DNA of 64,000 nt, from assembly GCA_034670405.1 (NCBI GenBank), contig JAXDDX010000311.1, positions 1-64,000 on the forward strand. The letters run 5' to 3'. Origin of the DNA: Hoplostethus atlanticus. Taxonomy: Eukaryota > Chordata > Actinopteri > Trachichthyiformes > Trachichthyidae. A model generated the notes under the pieces. That model saw nothing but the letters and a program-made list of their open reading frames with translations. It searched no databases and was not told the origin of the DNA. Below, one piece after another: positions 53,727-61,620 of the stretch. Numbering within the stretch: position 1 is the stretch's first letter; each line of letters begins with the position of its first letter. The translations under genes and the position numbers were made by a program.

Positions 53727-54776
53727 GCCGCAAACTGCTGTTTCTACGCGCCTCCCCCTGCTGATTTTGACAGACAATCGTTATCGTTCATAAATTCTCT
53801 GCAGTGCTCCGTTCTTATGTGAGTCTGATTAATAAATGTATTCTTTGATTTTGAACAGTAGCCTCATGTTGTTGTGGCTGAGGCTGAGGCTATTGCATGG
53901 TTAAATCACTGAGTTTTATTTTATGAAAAATTGCCCCTTCAGTCACTTCATCCTGGCGCCGGCCCGGTAAAATAATCAATAAAATAAGAGTTAAGAGAAT
54001 GGCTTTGTATAAAAATAGGTTTTAAGTAGTGGCTTAACAGATACAACAGACCACAATCCCTGTGAAAGCACACTTATAAAACTATGTTTTTAAGAGGACT
54101 GAGCTTTATTTTGTGATCTCCCCATCGGGCGTCGCTGATTCCCGTGTCTGAAAAACTTTGCGGTGAGCTCTACGCATGGGTGAAAGGATGCGTAGAACTG
54201 CGCACCTTTTACCGCATAGAATTTTTCTATAAATCCCGACGTTTGCGGTAAAATATGCGTACGCACATTTCACCCCCGTTAACGCCACTTTTTTGTGCGT
54301 AGCAACCTTTATAAATGAGGCCCCAGGTCTTCAAGTTTCAGAGAAAGAAATCTCTTTCTCTTTGTATTCTTTGTATTTGTATTCTTATTGTTTGATCATG
54401 TGCTGTTAAATAAAACAGATGAATGTGTGAAGACCGAAAGTTGGTTCAATTTCCATTTCAGAAGATATTGTACATTATCTGCATTAAAATGCAACAGTGC
54501 CAATAATCTTGGCCAGAACTGTGTCGATAGTGTATGACTGGCTGACGGTGGACAAAAGCTGGGACCAACTTTCCCTGCTGTCATGTGAGGAAACAAGGTG
54601 CCCCCCTCACCCCCCCCACCCAACCCCGTCACTCACATCCAGCAACAGGTCGCTTTCGTCCATGATGTCCGGGGCCAGGCTGGGTTTTGGGGGGTCGAGG
54701 TGGGCAGGGGGTGGGCCTGGCTCTGGTGGTTCTGGGGGGACAGTGCTGGGCTTCATACAGGACTTCTCCTCGATAG
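29256..54776 (-). CDS. ahrr: Aryl hydrocarbon receptor repressor, partial (5' exons outside window)
   Basis: AHRR is a nuclear bHLH-PAS protein induced by AHR that pairs with ARNT, binds the same response elements and represses. Six exons are clear: linker (54637-54776), PAS-A (52037-52126; [20 protein letters not shown]), 44394-44559 ([20 protein letters not shown]), 38834-38967 ([11 protein letters not shown]), 35592-35766 ([20 protein letters not shown]) and the last exon 29256-30378. As known for AHRR, no PAS-B domain is seen before the repressive tail. The tail has IKREPLDSP, matching human VKREPLDSP, which separates AHRR from AHR. All upstream junctions keep phase. The junction 35592/30378 does not, so a short exon is missing or unrecognised (candidate 30636-30672). 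The bHLH exons (SNPSKRHRDRLN-type) are not found up to 64000. Two LINEs and many DNA transposons fill the introns. The paralogue (ahrra or ahrrb) cannot be told from this sequence. Confidence 0.93.
30636..30672 (-). CDS. Candidate short ahrr exon (tentative)
   Basis: After a TATTCAG acceptor the minus strand reads (D)[11 protein letters not shown], upstream context ASLYSD; human AHRR has SLCESELHGKPNYSAG at this place. A G left over from the 35592 exon completes GAT, and the 37-nt length restores phase to the last exon. An alternative donor (30630) also fits. The donors are weak (GTCAAG or GTCAAA) and the match is short, so this is a suggestion only. Confidence 0.25.
30735..30850 (+). mobile_element. 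SINE-like tail fragment
   Basis: TTTCAATCCAGCCTGGGACC (degenerate B-box), CTGTTGCATGTCATCACCC, a CTCTGTCTCC tract and ATCAAATAAAGGCAAAAA match a layout I know from percomorph tRNA-derived SINEs. The 5' tRNA-like head is missing. Confidence 0.55.
32138..33667 (+). pseudogene. LINE endonuclease open frame
   Basis: Frame of 509 codons covering the apurinic-type endonuclease and the low-complexity linker. Visible motifs are TETW, GGTGLL, VYCPPG, GDFN and SDHY. After about 33500 this frame becomes a meaningless Pro/Ser-rich read because a frameshift separates it from the RT frame. Confidence 0.85.
33691..35121 (+). pseudogene. LINE reverse transcriptase frame with one in-frame stop
   Basis: Two open parts in one frame (33691-34029 and 34054-35121), broken by TAG at 34027-34029 just after AAFDTVNH. 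It carries RT fingers and palm including YADD and a C-terminal [17 protein letters not shown] region. The domain is otherwise open, so the copy died fairly recently. Confidence 0.88.
35592..35766 (-). CDS. ahrr: ahrr exon (residue block [11 protein letters not shown]...)
   Basis: It encodes [20 protein letters not shown], then [20 protein letters not shown] and [17 protein letters not shown], and leaves one G. AHRR/AHR share the FQGKLK(F/Y)L(H/L)GQKKK and LPPQLALF blocks. The acceptor is TTCATAG; the donor is GTGTCA. LINE copies end 131 bp on one side and begin about 165 bp on the other. Confidence 0.93.
35930..38284 (+). mobile_element. Second LINE (CR1/L2-like RT), decayed
   Basis: 5'-truncated copy. 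RT motifs are [20 protein letters not shown], then [32 protein letters not shown] and [20 protein letters not shown]. The catalytic motif reads YTDD instead of YADD. The frame breaks near 36840 and 37400, and SSKPTT at the start seems joined over an internal deletion. The 3' end GGGCTATACAAATAAATGTG plus repeated GATTT units defines the family; fragments at 18619-18878 and 45578-45716 share this tail. Confidence 0.88.
38285..38833. other. ahrr intron segment
   Basis: AT-rich DNA between the second LINE and the next ahrr exon. Nothing recognised. Confidence 0.5.
38834..38967 (-). CDS. ahrr: ahrr exon (...[21 protein letters not shown])
   Basis: It encodes (G)[20 protein letters not shown], then [20 protein letters not shown] and SGFL. 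The RCFI-RxRCLLD(S/N)(T/S)SGFL block is a signature of AHR/AHRR. The acceptor is TCACAG and the donor GTGTGT; length 134 nt keeps phase 2 to 0. Confidence 0.95.
38974..39017 (+). repeat. (CA)n microsatellite, 22 units
   Basis: A pure CA run a few bases from the ahrr exon acceptor. On the minus (gene) strand it is a (TG)n tract just before the acceptor, so it could affect splicing. Confidence 0.95.
39132..39737 (+). mobile_element. GC-rich LTR, probably a solo LTR fragment
   Basis: It begins TGTGGCGGACTGGGGG and carries TTTTTAACC (TATA-like, 39212), a very GC- and CpG-rich core (39240-39640) and TGAATAAAACGG (polyadenylation signal, 39662), followed by CCCTGCCTATGTCTCTGTCT. This order fits a fish Gypsy-type LTR. 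The 3' end is lost where Tc1-like sequence begins. Several overlapping Arg/Pro-rich frames here are composition effects. Confidence 0.6.
39738..40423 (-). mobile_element. Tc1-like transposon, internally deleted
   Basis: Minus-strand motifs include [28 protein letters not shown] and [20 protein letters not shown]: the transposase DD35E core. The right end has CACTACATGGCCAAAAGTAT next to TA (40424-40425). The N-terminal DNA-binding part is missing between ISATQVYKI and HCHWT, and a frameshift separates two parts near 40000. The other terminus is lost at the LTR junction. Confidence 0.88.
40430..40638 (+). mobile_element. Second Tc1-like fragment (N-terminal region)
   Basis: GGGGAAGGGTATAAAACAAT, a CCATCATTAGGAAATGGAAG segment and GAGACCAAGAAG correspond to the DNA-binding part of another Tc1 family. 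It abuts the previous element and is cut by the MITE at 40642. Confidence 0.6.
40642..41307. mobile_element. 666-bp TIR element (GGCCCAATCCCAATGTCC ends)
   Basis: The ends GGCCCAATCCCAATGTCC and GGACATTGGGATTGGGCC are perfect inverses, flanked by TAG on both sides (40639-40641, 41308-41310). Short terminal motifs such as GTCCGCGAGGGTT / AGTCTGTGAGGGTTC also mirror. There is no transposase. A 3-bp duplication would suit a Harbinger- or CACTA-like origin. Confidence 0.75.
42195..42267 (+). pseudogene. tRNA-like sequence, probably tRNA-Lys-derived
   Basis: AGCTCAGTCAGTAGAGCATG (A box and D arm) and GTGAGTTCGATCCCC (B box and T arm) resemble tRNA-Lys. The anticodon arm TGAGA-CTCTCAG-TCTTA gives CTC in the loop instead of CTT, and the acceptor stem pairs at only about 4 of 7 positions. 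Likely a dead tRNA copy or SINE head inside the Harbinger element. Confidence 0.55.
42500..42673 (-). pseudogene. Harbinger Myb/SANT-like gene remnant
   Basis: Described with its element: start ATG at 42671-42673, [12 protein letters not shown] helix, frameshift after SHI, then [18 protein letters not shown] in another frame. Tryptophan and the EQ/RR helices fit a single trihelix-type domain. Confidence 0.65.
43623..43979 (+). mobile_element. Internally deleted L2 copy
   Basis: 43623-43722 matches the endonuclease segment ACACTGTTCTACTGCCAACC...TCACATCCTC of the LINE at 31930-35461 (its 32811-32905). From about 43728 it matches the LINE's 3' UTR (35170-35455), ending TGCTTTGGATAAAAGCGTCT. 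About 2.3 kb including all RT is missing. Confidence 0.85.
44394..44559 (-). CDS. ahrr: ahrr exon ([20 protein letters not shown]...)
   Basis: It encodes [20 protein letters not shown], then [20 protein letters not shown] and a Gln/Thr/Ser-rich end. The (M/I)HQN(V/I)(F/Y)(D/E)(Y/L)IHxxxRxxFxRQLHW block is the hallmark of AHR-type PAS-A. Starts in phase 0, leaves one G that joins GT of the next exon. Confidence 0.95.
44640..45065 (-). repeat. Interspersed repeat family A, copy 3 (uninterrupted)
   Basis: Reverse-orientation copy. It lets the other two copies be aligned and shows the pre-insertion state of copy 2. Landmarks are TCCAAATCCGACCTGGTGGC, CTGCCATTGCCAGAAACTCT and TATCATTGTCAAGTTGATAG. 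Confidence 0.7.
45578..45716 (+). mobile_element. LINE 3'-end fragment
   Basis: GGTTTTTCCTTGTCCTC, GGCTGGGGGGTGTCGTGTAC, GTGAAGCCCTTTGGGACTGA and GGGCTATACAAATAAAATGT match the end of the LINE at 35930-38284. Plus orientation and 5'-truncated. Confidence 0.85.
46340..46358 (+). repeat. Poly-G run (19 G)
   Basis: Follows CCCCTAGCGACTG. It is G-quadruplex-capable and a likely assembly weak point. Confidence 0.85.
47571..48720. mobile_element. 1.15-kb TIR element (CAGGGTACCC...GGGTACCCTG)
   Basis: The ends CAGGGTACCC and GGGTACCCTG are perfect inverses, followed inside by GTCTTAAAAGTATTAAAAA and its mirror TTAAAAAGGTCTTAAAAAG. ATTTAG flanks both sides (47565-47570, 48721-48726), a 6-bp direct repeat. 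No transposase. A GC-rich island lies at 48360-48500. Confidence 0.8.
48732..48897. mobile_element. Palindromic MITE
   Basis: TCCTGGTCCTTGAGTGCCAC, CAGTCCTGCTGGTTTTTATT is mirrored by GTAGAAAACCAGCAGGGCTG, AATGACCAAGGACTGAG. Arms are about 50 bp around a CACCTGGGACACCAGGT centre. Abundant in fish from memory; noncoding. Confidence 0.75.
51240..51365 (-). mobile_element. tRNA-derived SINE fragment
   Basis: On the minus strand: TACCTGCCAGCTAAGTAGGC (A-box-like), then TTGTGGGTTTGAATCCGACT (B box) and a CCTCTGTACTGTCTCATTCC tail. The order A box, B box, pyrimidine tail fits a SINE. Confidence 0.55.
51450..51565. repeat. Imperfect palindrome
   Basis: GTGGCAGACT, GGGTGAGGCGTAGGCTG and ATCCAGG are mirrored by TCCTGGAT, CAGCCTACACCTCACCC and AGTCTGCCAC. 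The first bases also resemble the LTR start at 39132, so it may be an LTR fragment. Confidence 0.65.
52037..52126 (-). CDS. ahrr: ahrr PAS-A exon ([20 protein letters not shown]...)
   Basis: A 90-nt phase-0 exon encoding [20 protein letters not shown] then [10 protein letters not shown]. It matches human [29 protein letters not shown] almost residue for residue. Acceptor TTTCCCAG, donor GTATCA. Confidence 0.96.
53133..53258 (+). pseudogene. Harbinger Myb/SANT-like remnant
   Basis: The frame [24 protein letters not shown] resembles the first helix region of Harbinger-associated Myb-like proteins (KRKFTxxExEVL..EV). It ends at TAA after HCGEQHKP; the second and third helices are missing. Confidence 0.6.
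53644..53721 (+). repeat. (GA)n microsatellite, 39 units
   Basis: A pure GA run inside the Harbinger element. It can form triplex DNA and gives a Leu/Ser-only frame on the other strand. Confidence 0.97.
54637..54776 (-). CDS. ahrr: ahrr linker exon between bHLH and PAS-A
   Basis: It encodes (A)[20 protein letters not shown], then [20 protein letters not shown] and SDLLLD, which continues into [10 protein letters not shown]. In AHRR this place holds SFFQxxQE...GRLLLESLNGFALVVS, so the exon fits the variable linker. It is unusually proline-rich. Acceptor TTTGTCCAG, donor GTGAGT; it requires one nucleotide from an upstream bHLH exon. Confidence 0.88.
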
Positions 54777-54859
54777 CTGGACAAATAGAGAGGGAGGATG
54801 GGGAATTAGAGTAGAGAGGGGTAGGACAGAACGGTACAGAAGCTCAGGTTTGGATCATC

Positions 54860-56045
54860 AAGTTGTAAATCTGATGTATGCAAATGAGGGAAACACCTAC
54901 CACTCCTGACATACCATAAAAGCCTGACAGCCCTTGACCCTTGGGTTCGGCTCAGCTCACACACAAAATCTCACAAACTCTAACGAACAAAGGAGGACAA
55001 CTCCTGCAACGGGTGGACAGGCAAAAAGTCAGGCGGAAAGACATCAAGAAACATCAAGGAACGGGACCCGTAACTAACCTGGCTCAAAGCTCTTCTCTCA
55101 GCTCAAGTACCAGACCAGCTCTAGAGTGAATCTTGCCGAGACGGCCGACTGAGTTCACTCCACCTGATCCAGAAGACTACGAAACCACGTCAGAAGCCAG
55201 CCGCTACTCTACTCTGCTTCCTGAACGACGTGAGTCAACACATCGACCTATCCCTCTATATCCACTGAGGTGAACTGTTGGCACGACGACTCCGACGAAC
55301 AACTACGGCCCTCCTGACGTCGACTGGTCCAGACCAACACGTGCGTGTGTTTACCTGTCCACTGCGACTGCGTGACGGTTACCACGGAGACGAGGACGCC
55401 GCTGACACCCTGCAAACCAGACGGTAACCAACTTTCTTGTTGATGCACGGGTGATGCAAAGGCAGTGTTGAACTGTGAAAGTGAGGTTAGGATACTCTCT
55501 CTCTCCACTATTCTCTGTCCTTCTGTCCCAAGTCTCCCGGAAACTGTGAGCTGTCCTCCAAGCCATCTTTCGCTGTTGCCACATTGCCGCAATTAGACGT
55601 TTTACAGCTCAGGTCGTTTTGTCGGTGCAAACTTCCTTGCAATTGTTATTTGCCATATTCTCTGCCACTGTTACTTGCCATACCATTTGCTAATATTACC
55701 TGCCCTCATTTCATTTAACTTTGTTGTACATATTGTACATACATTTATCTATCATTATTCGTTGTGTTTATTCAGTTAATAAATCTTTGTATTTATAAAG
55801 AACTGGCTTTTGTGTGTCATTGATATATCCTGGACATGAAGGTAGAAAATCACTGAAATCTAGAGCTCACTTCTTTTGATTATTAGACTGATATCATTAT
55901 AAAGAGACTATTCCAGTGTAAACTGGTGGTGCCCCGCGAGTGTTAATTAATAAGATATTAATTACTAAGAATGATTTTAATAATTGTCAATTTTCAGAAT
56001 TGACCAAATAGTCTCATCGTTCATAACGAAGCACAACACGCTACA
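54860..56045 (+). repeat. LTR-like repeat, copy 2
   Basis: It may start at TGTAAATCTGATGTATGCAA (54863). It has CCATAAAAGCC (TATA-like, about 54914), a GC-richer middle with many CpG and AATAAATCTTTGTATT (about 55779). It ends at CTACA like 1-328. The last 290 bp match copy 1 strongly. No target duplication was found, so it may be truncated or a fragment. Confidence 0.55.
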
Positions 56046-56170
56046 GGGGCGCCTAATGTTACCCCATGGATTTCGTCCACGAAATCCATTTTGTGCCACG
56101 GCATGCATTTCGTCCGGCAACAAATCCATTTCGTCGATTTCGTCCGGTACCAAATCAATTTCGTCAGTGA
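56046..56170 (+). repeat. ATTTCGTCC-rich short repeat
   Basis: CATGGATTTCGTCCACGAAATCCAT is palindromic, followed by three variants of CATTTCGTC(C/G)GG(C/T)A-CAAATC. It begins exactly where the LTR-like copy ends. Confidence 0.6.
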
Positions 56171-56352
56171 CGTGCGGTCTAGGTAGGCAAGGTAGGCAGG
56201 TACACAGCTCAGCCCACCCACTGAACCAGCAGGAAGCACAAGCAAGTATAAAGCTATATGACTATTTGTGGGTTCCCAGAAAGATACTCATATTCTGCTT
56301 CTAATGTCACGAACATGGCTTTAAGGAATGGAGAAACATTGAAATGCTATAG

Positions 56353-56359
56353 CTGCGCA

Positions 56360-56403
<44 letters not shown>
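56353..56403 (+). repeat. (GC)n(AC)n alternating tract
   Basis: TGCGCATGCGCGCGCGC runs straight into about 16 AC units. Purine-pyrimidine alternation throughout favours Z-DNA. Confidence 0.9.
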
Positions 56404-56407
<4 letters not shown>

Positions 56408-57145
56408 TGCGATGGGTCCTGTAGCTGTAATAAATAAACAGCGGTGCTTCTGTGAGTCACAGTGATGTGAAGTGATGCAGCTTTTGCAAGTCTCACCAAC
56501 AAAACCCTCTCCAGTCACGCTCCCCAGCTGCCTCCTGATTGGTGGGCAGTTGAGGATTATGGTCCTGGCAAGAAGGACTCGTTCATAGAAAGCACATAGT
56601 AGTACCTTGTCTTATTGGCTTTCATTCGCTGTTTTGTTGTAAATTACTTTGCAACTGTGCTCTCTTTCTTTATCACTATTCTCTTCCTCCTTCTCATATT
56701 CTTGTCCTTAACCATCACTGTGATTGTTATTAATGTGTGTGTGTGATCTCATCCTTATCTTTTCTAATTCCTCTCCTCCTCCTCGCTCTCTGGAGTTCAA
56801 CAAATTCTGCTCCTTCTTCTCTCCTCAGTTCCTCCCTTGCTTTCTTCTTGCCACTTCTCCTTTCCCTGCCTCTCATTTCTCGTCCTCTCTCCTTCTCCTC
56901 CTCCTCATGGCATGATGTTACCATACCATGTCTAAAGCAGCCATTTTTCAGAATGACCATGTTCTCAACATGCCTTTCTTCATCTATCCACTCCTCCCTC
57001 CAGCCCTCCATCCATCCAACCCTCCGTGTCTCATCAGATCAGTTGTGGGGTGTAGTGGCACAATAATCCATGCAATGATCTCATTACTGTGTGCTCCAGT
57101 TGGAAGGGGGCTGGGCTTCCCTCCATCCAGCCACCCTCCCAGCCC

Positions 57146-57174
57146 TCCATCCATCCATCCATCCATCCATCCAT
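57146..57174 (+). repeat. (CCAT)n microsatellite
   Basis: About seven CCAT units, within a longer region of scattered CCATC motifs. Confidence 0.9.
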
Positions 57175-58057
57175 GCCTCCCTCCAGCAAACACCCAAATT
57201 GCATCACGCAACCCTGGGGGGTGGGGGGCTAAGGAGAGCAGGGGGCGTGTTCAAGTGGATGAGTTGGTTATGTGATGTTGGAGGTAAAGCGATGATGCAA
57301 CCACAACCGCATGCGTGCACAAGCATGGACACACACTCATGCATAAGTATGGACACACACGCACACACAGATATACAGGACACAGTTCAGTGAGGAAGAG
57401 TAGCGACAGTTTTGAGTCCTGCTTTCGTGACTTATAAGTCTTTCTCTCTCACACACACGCCATTTGTGAGGACATTTGCTAATGATACCACATTTATTCC
57501 GGTTTCTGTCTTAGGAGACTTACATGCCAGACATTGATCAATATTCCCCATGTACACACAACCAGTAAATAGAGTTTTACTTTCATGCCAGCAATCTTGG
57601 CAGAGTGACTGTCATAATTTTCAGAGGGACGATTCGAGGCAGTCCATACTGTGTAGCCCCAGCGCCCCTGGGTGCAACGTGGGTGACAAACCACTGACCC
57701 TGAACTGCAGGTCGCCAGCTGGGACAGGCTCTCTCTCATGTTCCGGCAAAACATCACGTAAGGTCTTGTAAAGCTGGCAACACCAGCCAAATAACCAGAG
57801 TCAAACTCGTACAGAGCAGGCCATTCACGCTGCGTTACAAAAATAGAGGAATCATTCTGCTTTTACCAGACTGCATTCTTCCACGTGTTAACACGCTACA
57901 GGGTTACAAGAAAAAGATAGTTCATGAGAGAATAGAGGCAGGAAAGAATGATGTGAGCGTATTACCATCATACCATCATTAAAGGAAAACAACTTCACTT
58001 TTGTTTGGAATAAATAGAGGAAGGATTGGGTAGTTGGCATGAGCAGTGATAGCCACC

Positions 58058-58237
58058 ATGGCTGAACAGACAAAGAAAAGAGTGCCACCTAAAGAAAAAA
58101 GACGTCACAGTACTGGCCACATTGTTGGATTGACGAGTGATCTCTGGGAAGTGCAAAAATGCCATGAGGCCATAGCAATGAGGGCTGAACACCAACAATG
58201 GAGACAAAATATAAAAACATTAGAAATAACACTTTAA
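58058..58237 (+). other. Small open frame (59 residues) with ideal Kozak context
   Basis: GCCACCATGG precedes a lysine-rich start (MAEQTKKRVPPKEKRRHSTG) and a tail with LWEVQKCHEAIAMRAEHQQW. It is opposite in strand to ahrr and lies in its intron. No family is recognised and no splice or promoter evidence exists. It could be part of an old mobile element or chance. Confidence 0.15.
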
Positions 58238-59230
58238 GTAATGATGTCCTCACACACGGCCACTGTTCTGGATTTTCTATTCTTAATATCTGGAACCCAA
58301 GAGATAGTAAATATACCCACACACACACCTCATCTTGTCCCTTAGAGTAGTGCATAGCAAACCCCGACAGGAGGTCATTGTCCATTTGGACAGCTCTGAG
58401 AAATGGGGCTCAGGGATTGGCTGACCGTGGGATGTGTTCAGGCCTCTGGATGTCAGTCATCAACGTGTCAGGAAATGTGCTGATTATCGGGGGTTAGACT
58501 CTCACCACACGTGTACTGTTCTTCATCTCTAATTAACACACACACGCACACACACACTCACGAGTACACAACATACACACATAACACTGAGTAGCGGTTT
58601 TTGCCACAAACACAATGAAAGCATATAAAAATGACATCATTTGAGTTTTTAACCAAGAATCAAAAATACTTAGTCTTATTATGAGGGTTGCTGGTTTATT
58701 TGGTGCTTGGACATGTGGCATCCATGCTGAATGGACCGAATTCAGCGAAACCTCTGCGATGGGAGGTGCCCGCTTGATAACCCCGTTGACATTCCCGTAA
58801 CTTAACCCTGTAACGTTAGGGGTTAGTGAACGGCGTTGCTGTTCGATGCTCAGTTAATTCCTCTGGTTCTACCTGATGGCCAGTTACCTGGTTGCCGTCT
58901 AAGGTGAGTGAGACAGCGGCAATGTCCCTACACCAGGTGCAGTTCCCATGGCGACGGAATTGATGCTGCGGCCTCGTGCCAGACCCAGGTGGTCAAATGT
59001 TCTTATTGGGTTTATTCTGTGTATTTTCCTTATGTTCCACTTCATCAACATTTATATTTCCTCTCTGTGTGGTCTTTCCCAAAGTTTCTTCCATTTTTTG
59101 CCTAATAAGGTTTTGGTGCTGATATTACATTTTTTAATATTAAATCTGACCTTTTTCATGCCAAGTATTCAGTGTTTCTCCCAGAATTGTATTCTTGTCA
59201 GGGCAGAAGACCCTCTAAAACTGCATTTAA

Positions 59231-59392
59231 GATGACATTTTTGGCATTTTTGCTTTTGTTTGACAGTTAACAGTAGAGAGACAGAAAAGATTGGGAGAGA
59301 GTGGAGGGACGATATGCGACAAAGATTCTAACCCAGGACATCACAGTTAGAAGGGCCTTACATCACTGAACCACCAGGATGCCCCTGAAACA
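59231..59392 (-). mobile_element. Complete tRNA-derived SINE with target duplication
   Basis: Minus strand: GGGGCATCCTGGTGGTTCAG (A box), CTGGGTTAGAATC (B box), a CTCCACTCTCTCCC tract and a tail CAAAAGCAAAAATGCCAAAA. GCATTTAA flanks it on both sides (59223-59230 and 59393-59400). The layout matches the SINE tail at 30735-30850. Confidence 0.75.
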
Positions 59393-59639
59393 GCATTTAA
59401 ACCATCATGGGTGACCCACCTATAAGTAAATTGAACGTGCAAAGAAAATCAATTTTCATGTGTTCATTTTAAACATAATTCATACAGTACAATGTGTGAT
59501 GAATGAGGGAAAGACTCACTGTGTTGATGCACAATATGCCATGACTAGTACATACACTCATGTCAAATACATGATGTTTAACCTCATTTACAACCATTCT
59601 TTGCTGTGCTCAGACCTACTACTGCAGAACGAACACAGA

Positions 59640-59930
59640 AAACAAATTTCCTCCCCTCTCTTTCTATTCCTCCATCTTGAACTTCTCTTCTCTCTTCTCT
59701 TTTCTTCTTTTTCCTGTAGCCTCTGTTCCCTGTATCACCTTATCTCTGTTCTTCTCTCCTTCCATCCCTCCTGTCCTCCTCTCCTCATCTTTCTTCTCAT
59801 CTATCATCCACTCCTTTCCTCTCCCTCCCTTCTTTTATTCTAATCTCTTCTTTCTCCTCCTCTCTTCCCCTCTTCTTCTCCTCCTATCTCCTTCCTTCCC
59901 TCCTCCTCTTCTTTCTTTGCCTCCAGGCTC
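59640..59930 (+). repeat. Pyrimidine-rich tract
   Basis: Nearly 300 bp of C/T with CTCC, CTTC and CTCCTT units. Frames across it are Ser/Leu/Pro-only and not genes. Confidence 0.85.
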
Positions 59931-61275
59931 CTGTTTGCCTGCCAGGTCTGCAGGTCAGAACCTCAGTGTGTTTCAGTCACGCAAACCAAATGCTACCAAA
60001 CATTACCTTAAGGGGACAGTACACACATTAATACACACACACATACTAGTCAAGGGGGGGTTTAGGGAGGTCAATTCAGAGGGTGAGTCAATATTGAACA
60101 AATCACAATTCCTACTGGCCAAAAGATTGCAATGCTTGCTTATGTTTGCCAAACAGATTAGGATAGATATAAGATTAACTAAGATTTTTTGAATGTTCAG
60201 GGACAGGTTTAGATGCCTTATAAGATTATTTTGACTATTGTTTTACTCTCTATTTTTATCTTCTACTTTTCTATCTATTTTATCTATCTTGTGCTTTCAT
60301 ATTCTACAGCTTTTATTTGATTGCAAGAATACTTAAAATTACTCATACTTATTAATGTTGTTGCTTAAGCAAGAACACTTATGTAGTGTTATTTTCTTTT
60401 TGGCACTTAACTTTAAAATGTTCAACATATTCGGGAATGATGTGCTATCATTAAAAATCTTGATGCGACTTATACTTTTTGCATTTTTTATAAAAATCTT
60501 TATCACGATAATTTGTCACGATAACAATAAAAACGATAATCAAATCAGGTCAAATCTAAAGGAACAGGAAGCTCTACATGTAGGGATGTCATTACTGTTT
60601 TGCCAGGCCTCAATTATTTAATTTGATTCAGGAATTTCATGATTACATTTTCAATTTTAATGTGCAGTGACTGACTGATCATCAGTGTTGACTGATCATG
60701 TGCAGGACTTCCGCTCAGTTCTCCCTCCTCTTGTTTCAAGTGCGCAGTCTGTCTATTTCAATAAAAAAAAGAAAAGGACACACATAGTGCGCTTGGCAAG
60801 TATATGCCGGTATATGCCAATGTTGTTGTTCAGAGGGAAAAGAAAGGGTAGCAATATTGGGGAAGGGTGTAAATCTCCCGGAATGAATTCAACCTGAACT
60901 GGCAACCCTAACTAGATGCTCATGTGTGTGCATAAACGTTGAGCAGGCTATTTATCAAAATGATCGTGTCCGTAAGAAGACATTGTCGGTTTCGGAAAGG
61001 TTTTGGTTTATCGCCTTGTAACCACTCTTCATTACCTACACACAGACACACACAGTACAATCCAATAGCATGGGAGATCAACCCTAGACTAAATCCTTTT
61101 TGATTTAACATCATGTTGATAACAGAACTTTTTTTTTTTACGGACCATTCTCTTCAGGTCAACTTTCCACCATTCAGCCTAGAGGCTTCACACCTGTTAG
61201 CATCATAACAGCATTGTAAGACATGATGTACATCGTGTTGCTGGCATTTACTTTAACAGTTCTGAACATTCTACT

Positions 61276-61620
61276 CAGGCTACGTCCGCACTAAGCCGTT
61301 TAAATTTGAAAATGCATTTTTATCTCTCCGTTTTGGCCTCCCATCTACATTATGCCGGCGTTTTCGACCTCCCAAAAACAGGCTTTCCCGACCCCCCTTG
61401 TAGTGTGGAGGGCGAAAACGGAGACGATGACATTTCACTGATGTTTCACTGCTTTACTGTTGATTCAGGCGTGAGCGGCCAAGCGGATGAGTGATCTGCG
61501 CATGCCCATGGAAGAAAGTATCCATTTTTGGTGGTCTAGTGCGGATGGCGTGCTTTTTCGAAAACGCTAGACCCGAAAACTCTGTTTTCAAATTTAAACG
61601 GCTTAGTGTGGACGTAGCGC
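61276..61620. mobile_element. hAT-type MITE
   Basis: The ends GGCTACGTCCGCACTAAGCC, GTTTAAATTTGAAAA and TTTTCAAATTTAAAC, GGCTTAGTGTGGACGTAGC are inverted repeats of about 35 bp. It is GC-rich inside with GAAAACGGAGACGATGACAT. No coding capacity; no clean target duplication was found. Confidence 0.8.

Larger units (their letters stand above)
52834..54322. mobile_element. PIF/Harbinger-type element with Myb-like remnant and nested repeats
   Basis: Ends GGCCTCATTTATAAA and TTTATAAATGAGGCC are perfect inverses. CCAGG flanks both sides (52829-52833, 54323-54327); because of overlapping bases the true duplication may be the inner CAG. At 53133-53258 (+) a frame reads [26 protein letters not shown], like the Harbinger Myb-type protein. 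It stops soon after. Interior nested items include a (GA)n tract. Confidence 0.78.
52127..54636. other. ahrr intron
   Basis: 2.5 kb. 52127-52828 has no recognised feature; most of the rest is one Harbinger-type element with nested repeats. 54328-54636 is unremarkable. Confidence 0.6.
56171..58000. other. ahrr intron DNA, low complexity
   Basis: It contains an alternating GCGCGC/ACAC tract (56353-56403), a pyrimidine-rich stretch (56640-56930) and a (CCAT)n tract (57146-57174). No exon recognised. Confidence 0.5.

Noticed and set aside
56724..57393. Overlapping frames on both strands near the (CCAT)n tract
   Set aside because: Low-complexity DNA gives long frames in several phases; no domain or splice support.
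59460..60192. 127- and 171-codon Ser/Leu/Pro frames
   Set aside because: They read through a 290-bp pyrimidine tract; composition, not a gene.
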